Source: Chloroflexus aurantiacus J-10-fl | GTDB lineage: Bacteria > Chloroflexota > Chloroflexia > Chloroflexales > Chloroflexaceae | Length of the DNA: 64,000 nucleotides | Assembly: GCF_000018865.1 (NCBI RefSeq) | Contig: NC_010175.1 | Coordinates: 3,596,001-3,660,000 of the forward strand | Reading direction: 5' to 3' | Shown here: in pieces, positions 54,897 to 63,733 of the stretch | How positions within the stretch are numbered: the stretch's first letter is position 1 | Layout: each line of letters starts with the position of its first letter | Notes under the pieces: model-generated | What the model was told of the DNA's origin: nothing | What the model saw: the letters and a program-made list of their open reading frames with translations, nothing else | The model's database searches: none | Program-made: the position numbers and the translations under genes

Positions 54897-55817
54897 TTAT
54901 CCCTTCACCGAGCCTGCCATCAGACCACGCACAAAGAAGCGCTGGAGCGAGAAGAAGACGATCAGTGGCACGATCATCGAAATAAAGGCACCGGACGTAA
55001 GTAGATGCCACTCCTGGCCGAACTGGCCGAGCAGACTCAGCAGGCGTTGGGTAACGACCTGGACCCGTGGCTCAGCACCGAGGAAGACCAGGGCCACCAG
55101 CAAGTCATTCCAGGTCCAGAGGAATTGAAAGATGGCAAAGCTGGCCAATGCCGGTGTCGAGAGTGGCAAAATCAGACGGGTAAAGATTGTAAAGTGGGTT
55201 GCGCCATCGAGAAAAGCCGACTCGAAAATATCGCGCGGAATCGTGCTGATGTAGTTGTAGAGCAGATAGACGGCGAGGGGCAAACCGAATCCGGTGTGTG
55301 CCAGCCAGACCCCAAGATACGTTCCGCCGAGTTGCAATGCCACGTAGTCACGTAAAATCGGCACCAGCGAGATTTGCAGTGGCACCACCAGCATCGCCAC
55401 CACCAGAATAAACAGCGCGCGCCGACCGGGAAAATCGATCCAGGCGAAGCCGTAGGCGGCGAATGCAGCAATCAAGATCGGAATGATTGTTGCCGGGAGG
55501 GCGACGGTGAGGGTATTGATCAGCGCGACCTCCATCCCAACCCGACTGCCGCCAGTCGGTGCTGCGCGACCGGCAACAGGTAACCCGAGCACTGTGCGAT
55601 AGTTGTCGAGCGTAAAGCGGGCCTTCTCCGGATTGGTGACAACCGTCCACCAGCCACTCGTCTTCACATCATCAGCCGGGCGGAATGAACTGACCAGCAA
55701 ACCGACCGTTGGCGTAATCCAGAATAGCGTGATGATAATCATCACCACATACACCATGAACGTACCGAAACGAAAGCGGCGGCGATGGCGTGGTGTTGCA
55801 AGAGTTGCTGTTGTCAT
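54897..55817 (-). CDS. Carbohydrate ABC transporter permease, MalG type
   Basis: A 306-residue inner-membrane protein with six helices and the binding-protein-dependent permease loop (ESAFLDGATHFTIFTRLILPLSTPAL, the EAA motif) that contacts the ATPase. It starts within the MalF-type gene's stop (4-base overlap). No ATPase gene is in the locus, so a shared MsiK/UgpC-type ATPase encoded elsewhere is expected. Confidence 0.93.
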   Translation of the reverse strand: MTTATLATPRHRRRFRFGTFMVYVVMIIITLFWITPTVGLLVSSFRPADDVKTSGWWTVVTNPEKARFTLDNYRTVLGLPVAGRAAPTGGSRVGMEVALINTLTVALPATIIPILIAAFAAYGFAWIDFPGRRALFILVVAMLVVPLQISLVPILRDYVALQLGGTYLGVWLAHTGFGLPLAVYLLYNYISTIPRDIFESAFLDGATHFTIFTRLILPLSTPALASFAIFQFLWTWNDLLVALVFLGAEPRVQVVTQRLLSLLGQFGQEWHLLTSGAFISMIVPLIVFFSLQRFFVRGLMAGSVKG

Positions 55818-56950
55818 CGGAAGGCCTCCGTCTGCTTGCCAAACTGCCGCAAGTTGTAATACATCACCGGCAACACCGCCAGCAGCAAGATAATCGCAAT
55901 GGCTGCGGCCCGTCCGTTATTCACCTGGCGGAACAATTGGACGTACTGCACGTTGGCGATAACCTGTGTCCCGAAGTTACCACCCGTCATCGACTGCACA
56001 ATGTCAAAAATCTTCAGCGTGAAGAGGATGATCGTCGTGGTGACCGTAATCAACGTGCCCTGAATCGACGGCAAAATGATGCTGCGGAAGATTTGGAACT
56101 CGTTTGCACCGTCGATGCGTCCCGCTTCCAGCAAATCAGCGGGAATGGCTTTAATGGCCGCCGAAATAATGACCATCGAATAACCGGTCTGTAGCCAGAC
56201 CATAATGATCACCAGAAAAAGGTTATTCCATGGCTGCAACAGGAGCCAGCCTTGCGATTCAAAACCCAGGGCAGTAATGATCCCGTTCAGTAATCCGATC
56301 TGGGTCGAGCCGGTCGGGCGATACTCGTAGATGAATTTCCAGATCACCGAAGCACCGACACCGGAAATCACCATCGGCATAAAGATCAGTGCCTTGCAGA
56401 CCGTCTCGAAGATCGGGTGCGTTCGATCTACAAGCACGGCAATCAGCAGACCGAAGCCGACACTCATACCGGTACCGAAGATCATCCAGAAGAGGAAGTT
56501 GTTGCGGTACGATTGCAACATCTCCTGGCTGGTAAAAGCGTAGATATAGTTATCAAGCCCGACAAAATTGATACCACGGGCGTCGTAGAGACTGGCAATG
56601 AATGAGCGGATAGTCGGCAAGACCAGGTACCAGGTCAGGATGGCCAGTGCCGGACCCACAAACACAAAGGGGATCAGACGCCTGCGCCACGATGGATTCA
56701 ACTGCTCGATCAGATAGTTTGAGAGTGTATAGAGCGCCAACACGCCACCGACACCCCACAAAATAGCAATGATGGCTGTAATCCACTGCGGGATCTGGGT
56801 GTCGCGGAGGAAGATAAAGACCTGATACAGGACAAAAAACGTAATGGCCGGCACAAAAATCGACACCAGGAGACGACCGAGGGTGGTTGACAAAAAGACC
56901 CCGATGCCGCCTACCTCTGGAGATCGGCTGATTTCACGTGTTGGTCGCAT
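55814..56950 (-). CDS. Carbohydrate ABC transporter permease, MalF type
   Basis: A 378-residue protein with two extra N-terminal membrane helices (about 20-45 and 50-75) ahead of the usual six, and the EAA motif in LLEAGRIDGANEFQIFRSIILP. It forms the channel with the MalG-type subunit. It follows the binding-protein gene by 97 bases. Confidence 0.93.
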   Translation of the reverse strand: MRPTREISRSPEVGGIGVFLSTTLGRLLVSIFVPAITFFVLYQVFIFLRDTQIPQWITAIIAILWGVGGVLALYTLSNYLIEQLNPSWRRRLIPFVFVGPALAILTWYLVLPTIRSFIASLYDARGINFVGLDNYIYAFTSQEMLQSYRNNFLFWMIFGTGMSVGFGLLIAVLVDRTHPIFETVCKALIFMPMVISGVGASVIWKFIYEYRPTGSTQIGLLNGIITALGFESQGWLLLQPWNNLFLVIIMVWLQTGYSMVIISAAIKAIPADLLEAGRIDGANEFQIFRSIILPSIQGTLITVTTTIILFTLKIFDIVQSMTGGNFGTQVIANVQYVQLFRQVNNGRAAAIAIILLLAVLPVMYYNLRQFGKQTEAFR

Positions 56951-57046
56951 CAGAACTCCTCCTTGAGTGGCAGCATTGCCACTCTATATCACAATCAGAC
57001 ATGGAGGATGGCGGGTAGCAGGCTACCCGCCATATCGAACTACCGG

Positions 57047-58378
57047 CTACTGATTACGGGCTGCGTCAATCTCGGACAGAACCGTATCGAGATCGCGATT
57101 GCCGCTTGCCCAATCGGTCACACCCTTCCAGAAGGCAGCATTCACGGCTGCTGGCATCGCGTCTGAGGCATCAAAGCGAGCGGCCTGCGCAGCCAGGATT
57201 GCCTCGGCAACCTGGCGCTCAATCGAGGTTGGGTAGAGGCTCAGATTCTGATCCTTGTGCGGAAAGATACCACCACCCTGCCGGATCCACGGATCAGCAG
57301 CAGCACCGGTTGCCATAAATTCCATGAACTTGCGTACTTCTGGCCGATCCCGGTCCTTCAGTACGACGAAGACGTCACCACCAACTTCGAGGGCCGGCGT
57401 TACGTTCGGGTCAATCGGTGGCATTACGAACAGGCCAACTTTGTTATCCAGATCGGCTTTGACCGAGTCCTGGAAGAAGTTGGTCACAAAGCTTCCTTGC
57501 ATGTGGAGCCAGCAGTTCGGTGGCTCGGTGAAGAGGAAGGTTGCTGCATCACCGAAGTTGGTCAACACAATCGACTGCCGGCCACCGTAGACATTGCCAT
57601 CGGTGAACCAGGTTTCACCCAGAATCTCGAAGGCACGCTTCACTTCTGGCGAGCTGAAGGGTACTTCGCCCGAAATCCAGCGGTCGTAGGTTGCCGTGGT
57701 TTGGGTGCGCAACATAATGTTCTCGATCCAGTCGGTGCCTTTCCAGCCGGTAGCAGCGCCCGACTCGATCCCCTCGCACCACGGCGTATGCCCGTTAGCC
57801 TTCATTTGCTCAGTTAGAGCCTTCAACTCGTCCCAGGTGGTTGGCACCGTGTAGCCGGCAGCTTCAAAAGCAGGCTTGTTGTACCAGATGAAGCCTTTGG
57901 CGTTAACACGGTGGAATACGCCGTAGGGAGTCCCACCAAATGTACCCAGTTCCTTCCAGAACGGTGCGTAGTTCTTATCAATCTGCGCAATGACTTCTGG
58001 CCACAACGGAACTAGATTACCCTCGGCAGCCAGGCGAGCAGCACCACCCGGTTGCGGGAAGCCGGCAATGTCCGGCGGATCGCCTGCCTGTACACGGACA
58101 ACAATCTGCGTATCGAAATCATTCACACCGGTGTACACGACATCAATATCCGGGTTGGCGGCCTCGAAAACCTTAATAACTTCCTCGAAGGCATCGGCTT
58201 CACCACCGCCGAATGCACCGAGAATGGTGACGCGCTTCTGTTCACCAGACGTCTGGTTTCCGGTCCCACCAGCCGGTTGGGTTGGTTGTGTCGTTTGCCC
58301 ACCGCCACCACACGCCGCCAGCACGAGGCTTACCACGGCCATCAGCACAATCAAAAAGCTCAAACGTGAACGAAACAT
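57047..58378 (-). CDS. Sugar ABC transporter substrate-binding lipoprotein
   Basis: A 443-residue extracellular family 1 binding protein. ATG at 58378 after GGAAGGAGC. The signal peptide ends in LAAC (Cys about 25), followed by a Gly/Thr/Gln-rich linker, so it is lipid-anchored. The two-lobe fold starts at VTILGAFGGGEADAFEEVI. Substrate is inferred from the neighbouring GH32 enzyme: sucrose, raffinose-type sugars or fructo-oligosaccharides. First structural gene after the LacI regulator. Confidence 0.94.
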   Translation of the reverse strand: MFRSRLSFLIVLMAVVSLVLAACGGGGQTTQPTQPAGGTGNQTSGEQKRVTILGAFGGGEADAFEEVIKVFEAANPDIDVVYTGVNDFDTQIVVRVQAGDPPDIAGFPQPGGAARLAAEGNLVPLWPEVIAQIDKNYAPFWKELGTFGGTPYGVFHRVNAKGFIWYNKPAFEAAGYTVPTTWDELKALTEQMKANGHTPWCEGIESGAATGWKGTDWIENIMLRTQTTATYDRWISGEVPFSSPEVKRAFEILGETWFTDGNVYGGRQSIVLTNFGDAATFLFTEPPNCWLHMQGSFVTNFFQDSVKADLDNKVGLFVMPPIDPNVTPALEVGGDVFVVLKDRDRPEVRKFMEFMATGAAADPWIRQGGGIFPHKDQNLSLYPTSIERQVAEAILAAQAARFDASDAMPAAVNAAFWKGVTDWASGNRDLDTVLSEIDAARNQ

Positions 58379-58382
58379 GGTT

Positions 58383-58445
58383 CTAGCTCCTTCCATGGGT
58401 TGCAGTCAACTCTGACGATCCGTTCAAAAGTGGTTGTTGCGACAA
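58383..58445 (-). CDS. Possible 20-residue leader peptide before the binding-protein gene
   Basis: A TTG at 58445 sits 6 bases after a perfect AAAGGAGG that serves no annotated gene. The frame runs 20 codons (SQQPLLNGSSELTATHGRS) and stops 4 bases before the binding-protein ATG, overlapping its ribosome binding site. It could be a translational leader. It could equally be chance, with the AAAGGAGG acting as a standby site. Confidence 0.3.
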   Translation of the reverse strand: MSQQPLLNGSSELTATHGRS

Positions 58446-58467
58446 AGACACCTCCTTTCCGCGAAGA

Positions 58468-58477
58468 GTAACGTTAC
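58468..58477. promoter_or_regulatory. Candidate LacI-family operator upstream of the sugar ABC operon
   Basis: GTAACGTTAC is a perfect palindrome with the central CG typical of LacI-family sites. It lies between the lacI-type gene stop and the binding-protein start. A similar TTATACGTTAAC occurs in the regulator's own promoter. Confidence 0.5.
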
Positions 58478-58486
58478 GAACAACAA

Positions 58487-59518
58487 CTATACTGATGCCC
58501 GTTCAATTAACGGGCAGGGGATATAATGCTGTGTCGGTGGCAGGCTTTCGCCTGCGGGCAGCGATTGCAATAGTTCTACAGCTCGTTTGCCCATCTCGTA
58601 GTGCGGTAGCTCGATGGTCGTGAGTGGTGGATAGAGCTGAGCAGCGATGAGTTCGAGATTGTCAAACCCGATAACTGCCACGTCTTGGGGGATGCGCAAG
58701 CCCAACCGCTTGATCGCATCATACACGCCCATCGCCATTTTGTCATTGAAGCAGAAGATGGCGGTTGGCCGATCAGGCCGTTCGAGCAGATCACGGGCTG
58801 CGCTAAACGCATCCTGGGCATTGGAATGACAACTGCGTACTAGTGACTGATCAAACGGTAAGCCATAATCGGTCAGCGCCCGCCGGTACCCTTCCAGGCG
58901 ACCAAACAGAGCCGGCATTGGAATGATCTCGTTGATAAAGGCGATCCGGCGGTGTCCCCGCAGGATCAGGGTTTCCGTCGCCGTATACCCTCCCTGCACT
59001 TCGTCAGGAATAATCGCCGGCAATGACCGGTCGGCCACGAAGCAGTTGACCAGAATTGTTGGTACTGTCGTAATTCCAGTCGGTGGTGTCACTTCGTGGT
59101 GATACATTGTTGCGTAAATCAAGCCCTCAACTTGGCGTTCCAGCATAAATTGCAGCGCTGTCTGCTCAATATCCTGCTGACCACTGGTATTGACTACCAG
59201 GAGCATCTGACGATTATTCCATGCGGCTTCTTGGGCGCCCAAAATCATGCGTACCGCATAGGGAGACGTGACGACCTCGTCGGAGATCAACCCTAGCGTT
59301 TGTGAGTGGCGGGTACGCAAACTACGCGCCACTGCATTAGGGCGCCAGCCAAGGGCATGAATGGCCGCCCAGACCCGGTCGCGTGTTTCCTGACTAATGG
59401 CAGCGCTCGTGACATTGTTGACCACGAACGATACCGTAGTCTGCGAAACGCCGGCCAGTCGCGCCACATCGTACATGGATGGCGGACGGTTCCGTTTTGG
59501 ACGAGATTGGTCGTTCAT
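58487..59518 (-). CDS. LacI family transcriptional regulator of the sugar locus
   Basis: A 343-residue regulator with the LacI helix-turn-helix (SMYDVARLAGVSQTTVSFVVN) and hinge (LGWRPNAVARSLRTRHSQTLG), then a periplasmic-binding-protein-like sugar-sensing domain. It lies first in the minus-strand order regulator - binding protein - two permeases - GH32, so it is the likely local repressor responding to the imported sugar. Confidence 0.95.
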   Translation of the reverse strand: MNDQSRPKRNRPPSMYDVARLAGVSQTTVSFVVNNVTSAAISQETRDRVWAAIHALGWRPNAVARSLRTRHSQTLGLISDEVVTSPYAVRMILGAQEAAWNNRQMLLVVNTSGQQDIEQTALQFMLERQVEGLIYATMYHHEVTPPTGITTVPTILVNCFVADRSLPAIIPDEVQGGYTATETLILRGHRRIAFINEIIPMPALFGRLEGYRRALTDYGLPFDQSLVRSCHSNAQDAFSAARDLLERPDRPTAIFCFNDKMAMGVYDAIKRLGLRIPQDVAVIGFDNLELIAAQLYPPLTTIELPHYEMGKRAVELLQSLPAGESLPPTQHYIPCPLIERASV

Positions 59519-59544
59519 TGACCGTATCTTGAATTGGACTAAAA

Positions 59545-59594
59545 CGAATTACTAATTCGATTTATACGTTAACACAATCTGAACTGTTTGTCAA
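59545..59594 (-). promoter_or_regulatory. Promoter and operator of the LacI-type regulator
   Basis: On the minus strand, TTGACA (59594-59589), 17-base spacer, TAACGT (59571-59566). Downstream, CGAATTACTAATTCG (59545-59559) is a palindrome placed near the transcript start, suitable for autoregulation. The -10 box is weak. Confidence 0.55.
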
Positions 59595-60830
59595 GAGCTG
59601 ATTAATCACCTGCCAGATTGGCTACCTCTCCCGCTCAGTGATGGGCGTGTCGTGGAGTTTGGAGTGCGGAAGCCATGCTTCCAATCCCACTGTGCTCGCT
59701 GGCAGGTGTGTGTTGTGCCGGTCACCCTGCTGGTCGCAGGGACGACGTGCGCCCTCGTCATGGTCATCTCGCCTGTTAATGATGCGTGCAATGACTTCAG
59801 TACTCTCGCTGAAATGACGCGCTTACCCTGTCAGTGCTTCCTACCGGACGCCACACGGTGTGCAGAAGCCAGGCTTCCGCACCAATCCGGCTGATTATCG
59901 TTCGTATGCATAGCACTTCAGCCCGTATGTTGCCGATGAATGGTCGGTAGCCGCTACACTATCGTGAGCGAGCTGTCGGCATGGATGCTCTTTCCCGATC
60001 ATCCTATCGTTAGGATGGATGAGATGTCTGTTGGGCAACGGTAGCAATACGTTCAGCATCATTCCATCTTTGTTGATGTGCGAGCTAACTTTGCCGTACC
60101 ACAGATTTGAACAGGGGTTGTTTCGTTATAATACCAGACTTGTCAATAGTTGCCAAAGGGGACGAACCACGCTGCACCGTCGGCAGCACAGGATGTCAGC
60201 AGCATAGTTGCCCTCCACTCGCAGTGCCTGGTGATGATTGGCGTCGATTGTCAGCATTGAGAGGAGTGTACGACAGTACGCTCTCTGCGTCCTGCTGGGC
60301 TATGTCTGTATGTATGAAACATTCCCCATCTGGCGGTTCTGACCGCATAGCGTAGGGGCAGTGGGCAGTGAAACCTGCACCAGGGTATCTGATAATTTAC
60401 TCACTGTGGTGTTGTCTCTTCTACATGGTGAGGCAAAGATAGATGATATGCACCGTGTAGCGCAATACTGGCGCTTGCCCTACACGGTGCTGAGGCAAAC
60501 CCTACTTTGCGAGGTTATGGCAACTCACGTTGCCACCTATGCTGTGAGCAGGCGACGGAAGCTGACTATCAGAATGAACAGCACGACGTTACCCTCAACA
60601 CCGTATGGCGTACCGCATAACGATGTAGGGAGCAGCCAGTTCCTATGAACGCATTTCGTCATACCTCATGGTAGCAACCCGGATTACACCCATCCTCTAT
60701 GCCTCTGTGGTGATAAAGGTAGCAACCTGGGTTATGGTATCCGTAGTGAAGAACGTACAAACACTGCACGCTATCTCACCACTGGCGTGGCGCAATTGAC
60801 GGTCGCCACGCCAGCAGGTGGTTATTGCCG
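59595..60830. other. 1.2-kb gap with degenerate repeats and one hairpin cassette
   Basis: No supported gene. A degenerate repeat copy (E) lies at about 59610-59790 with the variant hairpin TGCGGAAGC..GCTTCC (59665-59685); another variant, TGCAGAAGC..GCTTCCGCA, is near 59859-59881. At 60450-60490 GCACCGTGTAG and CTACACGGTGC form a perfect 11-bp stem, and TGAGGCAAA occurs as a direct repeat at 60429-60437 and 60491-60499. The remainder shows nothing clear. Confidence 0.6.
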
Positions 60831-61880
60831 CTACTCCTCATCGAGCGGGAGGTTGCGTTGGCGGGCAATCTCCCGTAAAGCGTGAGTCAGGCTTTCTAAT
60901 TGACGTAACAAAAGCCGCACCTTGAAGACTGCGCCCTCGTCGCGTTCAATCCACTTCAGCAGATCACCATCGTGTACAGCCCGGGCCAGTCGATCACTCT
61001 CGTCAACCATCTGATCGAGTGAGCGAATGCGGAAGACGCGCGCCTTGTTTTTGGGCTGGTTCTCGATAGTCTCTTCTTCTACGGTCAGATAGGTGTCGCC
61101 CTGTTCCTCATCGTCCCAGGTGTCATCGTGTGCAGGGAGATCGGCCATCGCCACCGGGGTATGGCTGAGTGGGCCGCCACTGCTACCGGCTGGAGTGGCC
61201 TTCGTGCGTAACTCCTCACCCTGTTCAAGCGCCTGCAAAGCCACGTCGAGGGTAAGGTTTGGATTGGCGGCAAAGTAGGTGGTGAGCCGGCTCAATTCGG
61301 CTGCCGACATCCCCTCCTCAACGGCAAAGCGGGCTAAATCAATTTGCGTCTTTGGGTTGGTAATCCGGCGCAGATGTTGAGCCTGGGTTACATTCAGATC
61401 GCCGCGCCGGATCATCTGCTGCACTTCTTCAGGCAATTCCAGGAGGCCGAGGTAGCGGCGAACTGTGCGTGCCCCCAGTCCCACCGCCTGCCCAACCGCT
61501 TCATCGAGTTCGTTGTCGGGCAATTTACCGCGGGTTGCGATAATATGCTCGCGGAGACGGGCAAAAGCGCGGGCCTGTTCGATGTCGTTCAAATCCTGCC
61601 GCTGCACATTTTCAATGAGTTGACGTAACAGAAGATCAGGATCATCGTTATCGAGCACAATACACGGCACTTTGCTCAAGCCGAGCTGGATGGCAGCGGC
61701 TCGCCGTCTCCCACCGTACACTACTCGATAACGTCCACCGCCGATTGGTGTCACCCCTATTGGCTGGAGCATCCCGTATTCGGCAATCGTTGTCGCCAGG
61801 CCGGCAATATCTCCCGGTTCTTCACGCACACCGGTTGGATCAACCTCTAACTGATGTGGATCGAGGTAGAGCAACTGCAT
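60831..61880 (-). CDS. ParB/Spo0J-like partition-type protein with altered box II
   Basis: A 349-residue protein. ATG at 61880. The N-terminal ParB/Srx domain has the box around VYGGRRRAAA where ParB reads GERRxRA, and ENVQRQDLNDIEQARA as usual. A central helix-turn-helix (AVGLGARTVRRYLGLLELP) and a C-terminal acidic half follow. No parA gene is adjacent and I saw no parS-like site. It may be a specialised ParB relative acting as a DNA-binding clamp or regulator rather than the main partition protein. Confidence 0.85.
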   Translation of the reverse strand: MQLLYLDPHQLEVDPTGVREEPGDIAGLATTIAEYGMLQPIGVTPIGGGRYRVVYGGRRRAAAIQLGLSKVPCIVLDNDDPDLLLRQLIENVQRQDLNDIEQARAFARLREHIIATRGKLPDNELDEAVGQAVGLGARTVRRYLGLLELPEEVQQMIRRGDLNVTQAQHLRRITNPKTQIDLARFAVEEGMSAAELSRLTTYFAANPNLTLDVALQALEQGEELRTKATPAGSSGGPLSHTPVAMADLPAHDDTWDDEEQGDTYLTVEEETIENQPKNKARVFRIRSLDQMVDESDRLARAVHDGDLLKWIERDEGAVFKVRLLLRQLESLTHALREIARQRNLPLDEE

Positions 61881-61881
61881 T

Positions 61882-62073
61882 TCAGAGTTCTCCCTCTGAC
61901 AACAGAATGACCGGTTCCACCCGGTCATTGTGATCTATCCGAACAATTGTGCCAAGTATAGCAGGATTACCTTGTTCTGGCAAACGATAGCGCAAGATGA
62001 GCGTGCCAGCCCGCCGTGGAGAGGCCTGGTAGTGGTTACATTCCACAGTCTGACCCCAAATCGTTCTCAACAA
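61882..62073 (-). CDS. Possible small protein upstream of the ParB-like gene
   Basis: A 63-codon frame whose TGA stop ends one base before the ParB-like ATG and whose end contains that gene's ribosome binding site (GGGAGAA). The C-terminal half (GTLILRYRLPEQGNP, VRIDHNDRVEPVILLSEGEL) looks protein-like, which argues for a coupled small gene. No family recognised; it could be chance. Confidence 0.35.
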   Translation of the reverse strand: MLRTIWGQTVECNHYQASPRRAGTLILRYRLPEQGNPAILGTIVRIDHNDRVEPVILLSEGEL

Positions 62074-62128
62074 TCTGCGTCGTTCAGGTGTGCCACCGGC
62101 GGGTCGGTTGGTTGTCGGTGGTGCAGCA

Positions 62129-62288
62129 GTAGGGGCACGGCATGCCGTGCCCCTCTAGCGCTGGCATTTAGCGGTGCCTCGTCCAGGTGCAGTATCGGGG
62201 TAAGAGTTGGCTGGTGTGGTGTGTCACGTTATGCTGCCATATTTGATGTGATGACGAGTTGTAGGGGCGACGCATGCGTCGCCCCTAC
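62129..62288. repeat. Two TAGGGGC..GCCCCTA palindromes
   Basis: AGGGGCACGGCA..TGCCGTGCCCCT (62131-62154, perfect 24 bp) and GTAGGGGCGACGCA..TGCGTCGCCCCTAC (62261-62288, perfect 28 bp). Together they show both inner-arm versions of the family about 110 bases apart. Confidence 0.9.
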
Positions 62289-62299
62289 TGATCGTGCCA

Positions 62300-62755
62300 G
62301 CAAGCACAACCCGTGCCGCAGAGTTCGGCGTACAACAGCCATGCTGCCGCACAGCCATCGCTCAGAGGTGCGGCCACCCGCAGCACCCCCTGCCTCACCA
62401 GTATGGAGTACAGCAGCCACCGCGCCTGTGCCAGATGCGTCTCGTACCGCAGCACGACCCGTGTCGCGAAGTTTGGAGTACAACAGCCATGCTGCCGCGC
62501 AGCCATCGCTCGGAGATACGCGGCCACCCGCAGCGCTAACCCCTGCCTCACCGGTATGGAGTGCAGCATCCACCGCGCCCGTTGCCAGATGCGTCTCGTA
62601 TCGCAGCACGACCCGTGTTGCGAAGTTTGGAGTGCGGCAGCCATGCTGCCGCGTAGCCATCGCTTGGAGATACGCGGCCACCCGCAGCGCCTACCCCTGC
62701 CTCACCGGTATGGAGTACAGCTTCCACCGCGCCTGTTACCAGATACGTGTCGTAA
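62300..62755. repeat. Three tandem ~150-bp repeats carrying the GCCATGCTGCCGC hairpin
   Basis: GCCATGCTGCCGC begins at 62338, 62486 and 62640 (spacing 148 and 154). Shared text includes GCGGCCACCCGCAGC, CCTGCCTCACC, ATGGAGT and CCAGATGCGTCTCGTA. The open frames that cross it on both strands reflect the repeat period and are not supported as genes. The gap 61881-62890 otherwise holds only the small frame near 62.0 kb and the palindromes. Confidence 0.85.
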
Positions 62756-62890
62756 CACTATGCAAAACGAACTTCAATACGTTGAACCACGCTCGACGCT
62801 GATCGCTCTGATCTACCAACCGCAAGTTGACTGCTGTGTCTTTTAGAATTATGATGAAGTATCGTTATAACCGCCTGCAGAGGATGGTCA

Positions 62891-63631
62891 ATGTTTGATC
62901 TGCGAGGTCGCACTGCCATTGTCACCGGTGCCGGACGTGGTATTGGCTACGCAATTGCCACCGCATTTGTCGAACATGGGGCACAGGTTGCGTTGCTAGA
63001 TCGTGACGCGGCAGTGGTTCCTGCTGCTGAGCGACTCGGTGATCGGGTGCAGGGCGTCGTGGCCGATGTGGCCATTGCCGCAGAGGTAGATACCGCCGTC
63101 AATCACGTATTGCATCAGTGGGGGCGGATTGATATTCTGGTGAATAACGCTGCTGTGCTCAGTTCAGCGCCATTTCTTGATCTAACACCTGCTGAGTGGG
63201 AACGCACACTGGCAGTCAATCTTACCGCGATATATCACACGTGCCGGGCAGTCGTGCCGGCGATGATTGCGACCGGCTACGGTCGTTTAATCACCATTGC
63301 TTCAGTTGCCGGCAAGCGTGGCGGTGGGATTCTCGGCAGTGCTGCCTACAGCGCCGCCAAAGCGGGAGCCATTGGTCTTACCAAAGCGCTGGCCCGTGAG
63401 CTGGCACCACATGGGATCACGGCGAACACAATTTGTCCCGGCCCGGTCGAGACCACGCTGTTGTCGGTGATGACACCGGAATTACGGGAACGGGCGCAGC
63501 GCCTGATCCCATTGGGTCGTTTTGCCCTACCGGCAGAGGTGGCGGCAGCAGCGCTGTTTCTGGCCTCAACCGAAGCATCTTTCATCACCGGCGAGACGAT
63601 TGATGTTGATGGTGGCCTGACGATGGATTAG
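62891..63631 (+). CDS. Short-chain dehydrogenase/reductase (FabG-like)
   Basis: A 246-residue NAD(P)H-dependent oxidoreductase of the classical SDR type: TGAGRGIGYAIA cofactor loop (about 12-23), NNAAV, catalytic Ser in IASVAG, and YSAAK. The C-terminal end GETIDVDGGLTMD is typical. ATG at 62891 follows GAGGATGG. It could be a 3-oxoacyl-ACP reductase paralogue or a sugar or alcohol dehydrogenase; neighbours do not decide. Confidence 0.92.
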   Translation: MFDLRGRTAIVTGAGRGIGYAIATAFVEHGAQVALLDRDAAVVPAAERLGDRVQGVVADVAIAAEVDTAVNHVLHQWGRIDILVNNAAVLSSAPFLDLTPAEWERTLAVNLTAIYHTCRAVVPAMIATGYGRLITIASVAGKRGGGILGSAAYSAAKAGAIGLTKALARELAPHGITANTICPGPVETTLLSVMTPELRERAQRLIPLGRFALPAEVAAAALFLASTEASFITGETIDVDGGLTMD

Positions 63632-63733
63632 GGGAAAAGCCCGACTGACATGCGTTTGTTAAGATATGGTAGGATGGCGTACTGAGCATTGCTGCAAACA
63701 ACGCAGATCGCATTCACGTGAGGAAGAGTTCAC

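Noticed and set aside
62313-62846. 177-codon frame and opposite 150-codon frame
   Set aside because: Both are carried by the ~150-bp tandem repeats and lack start signals.
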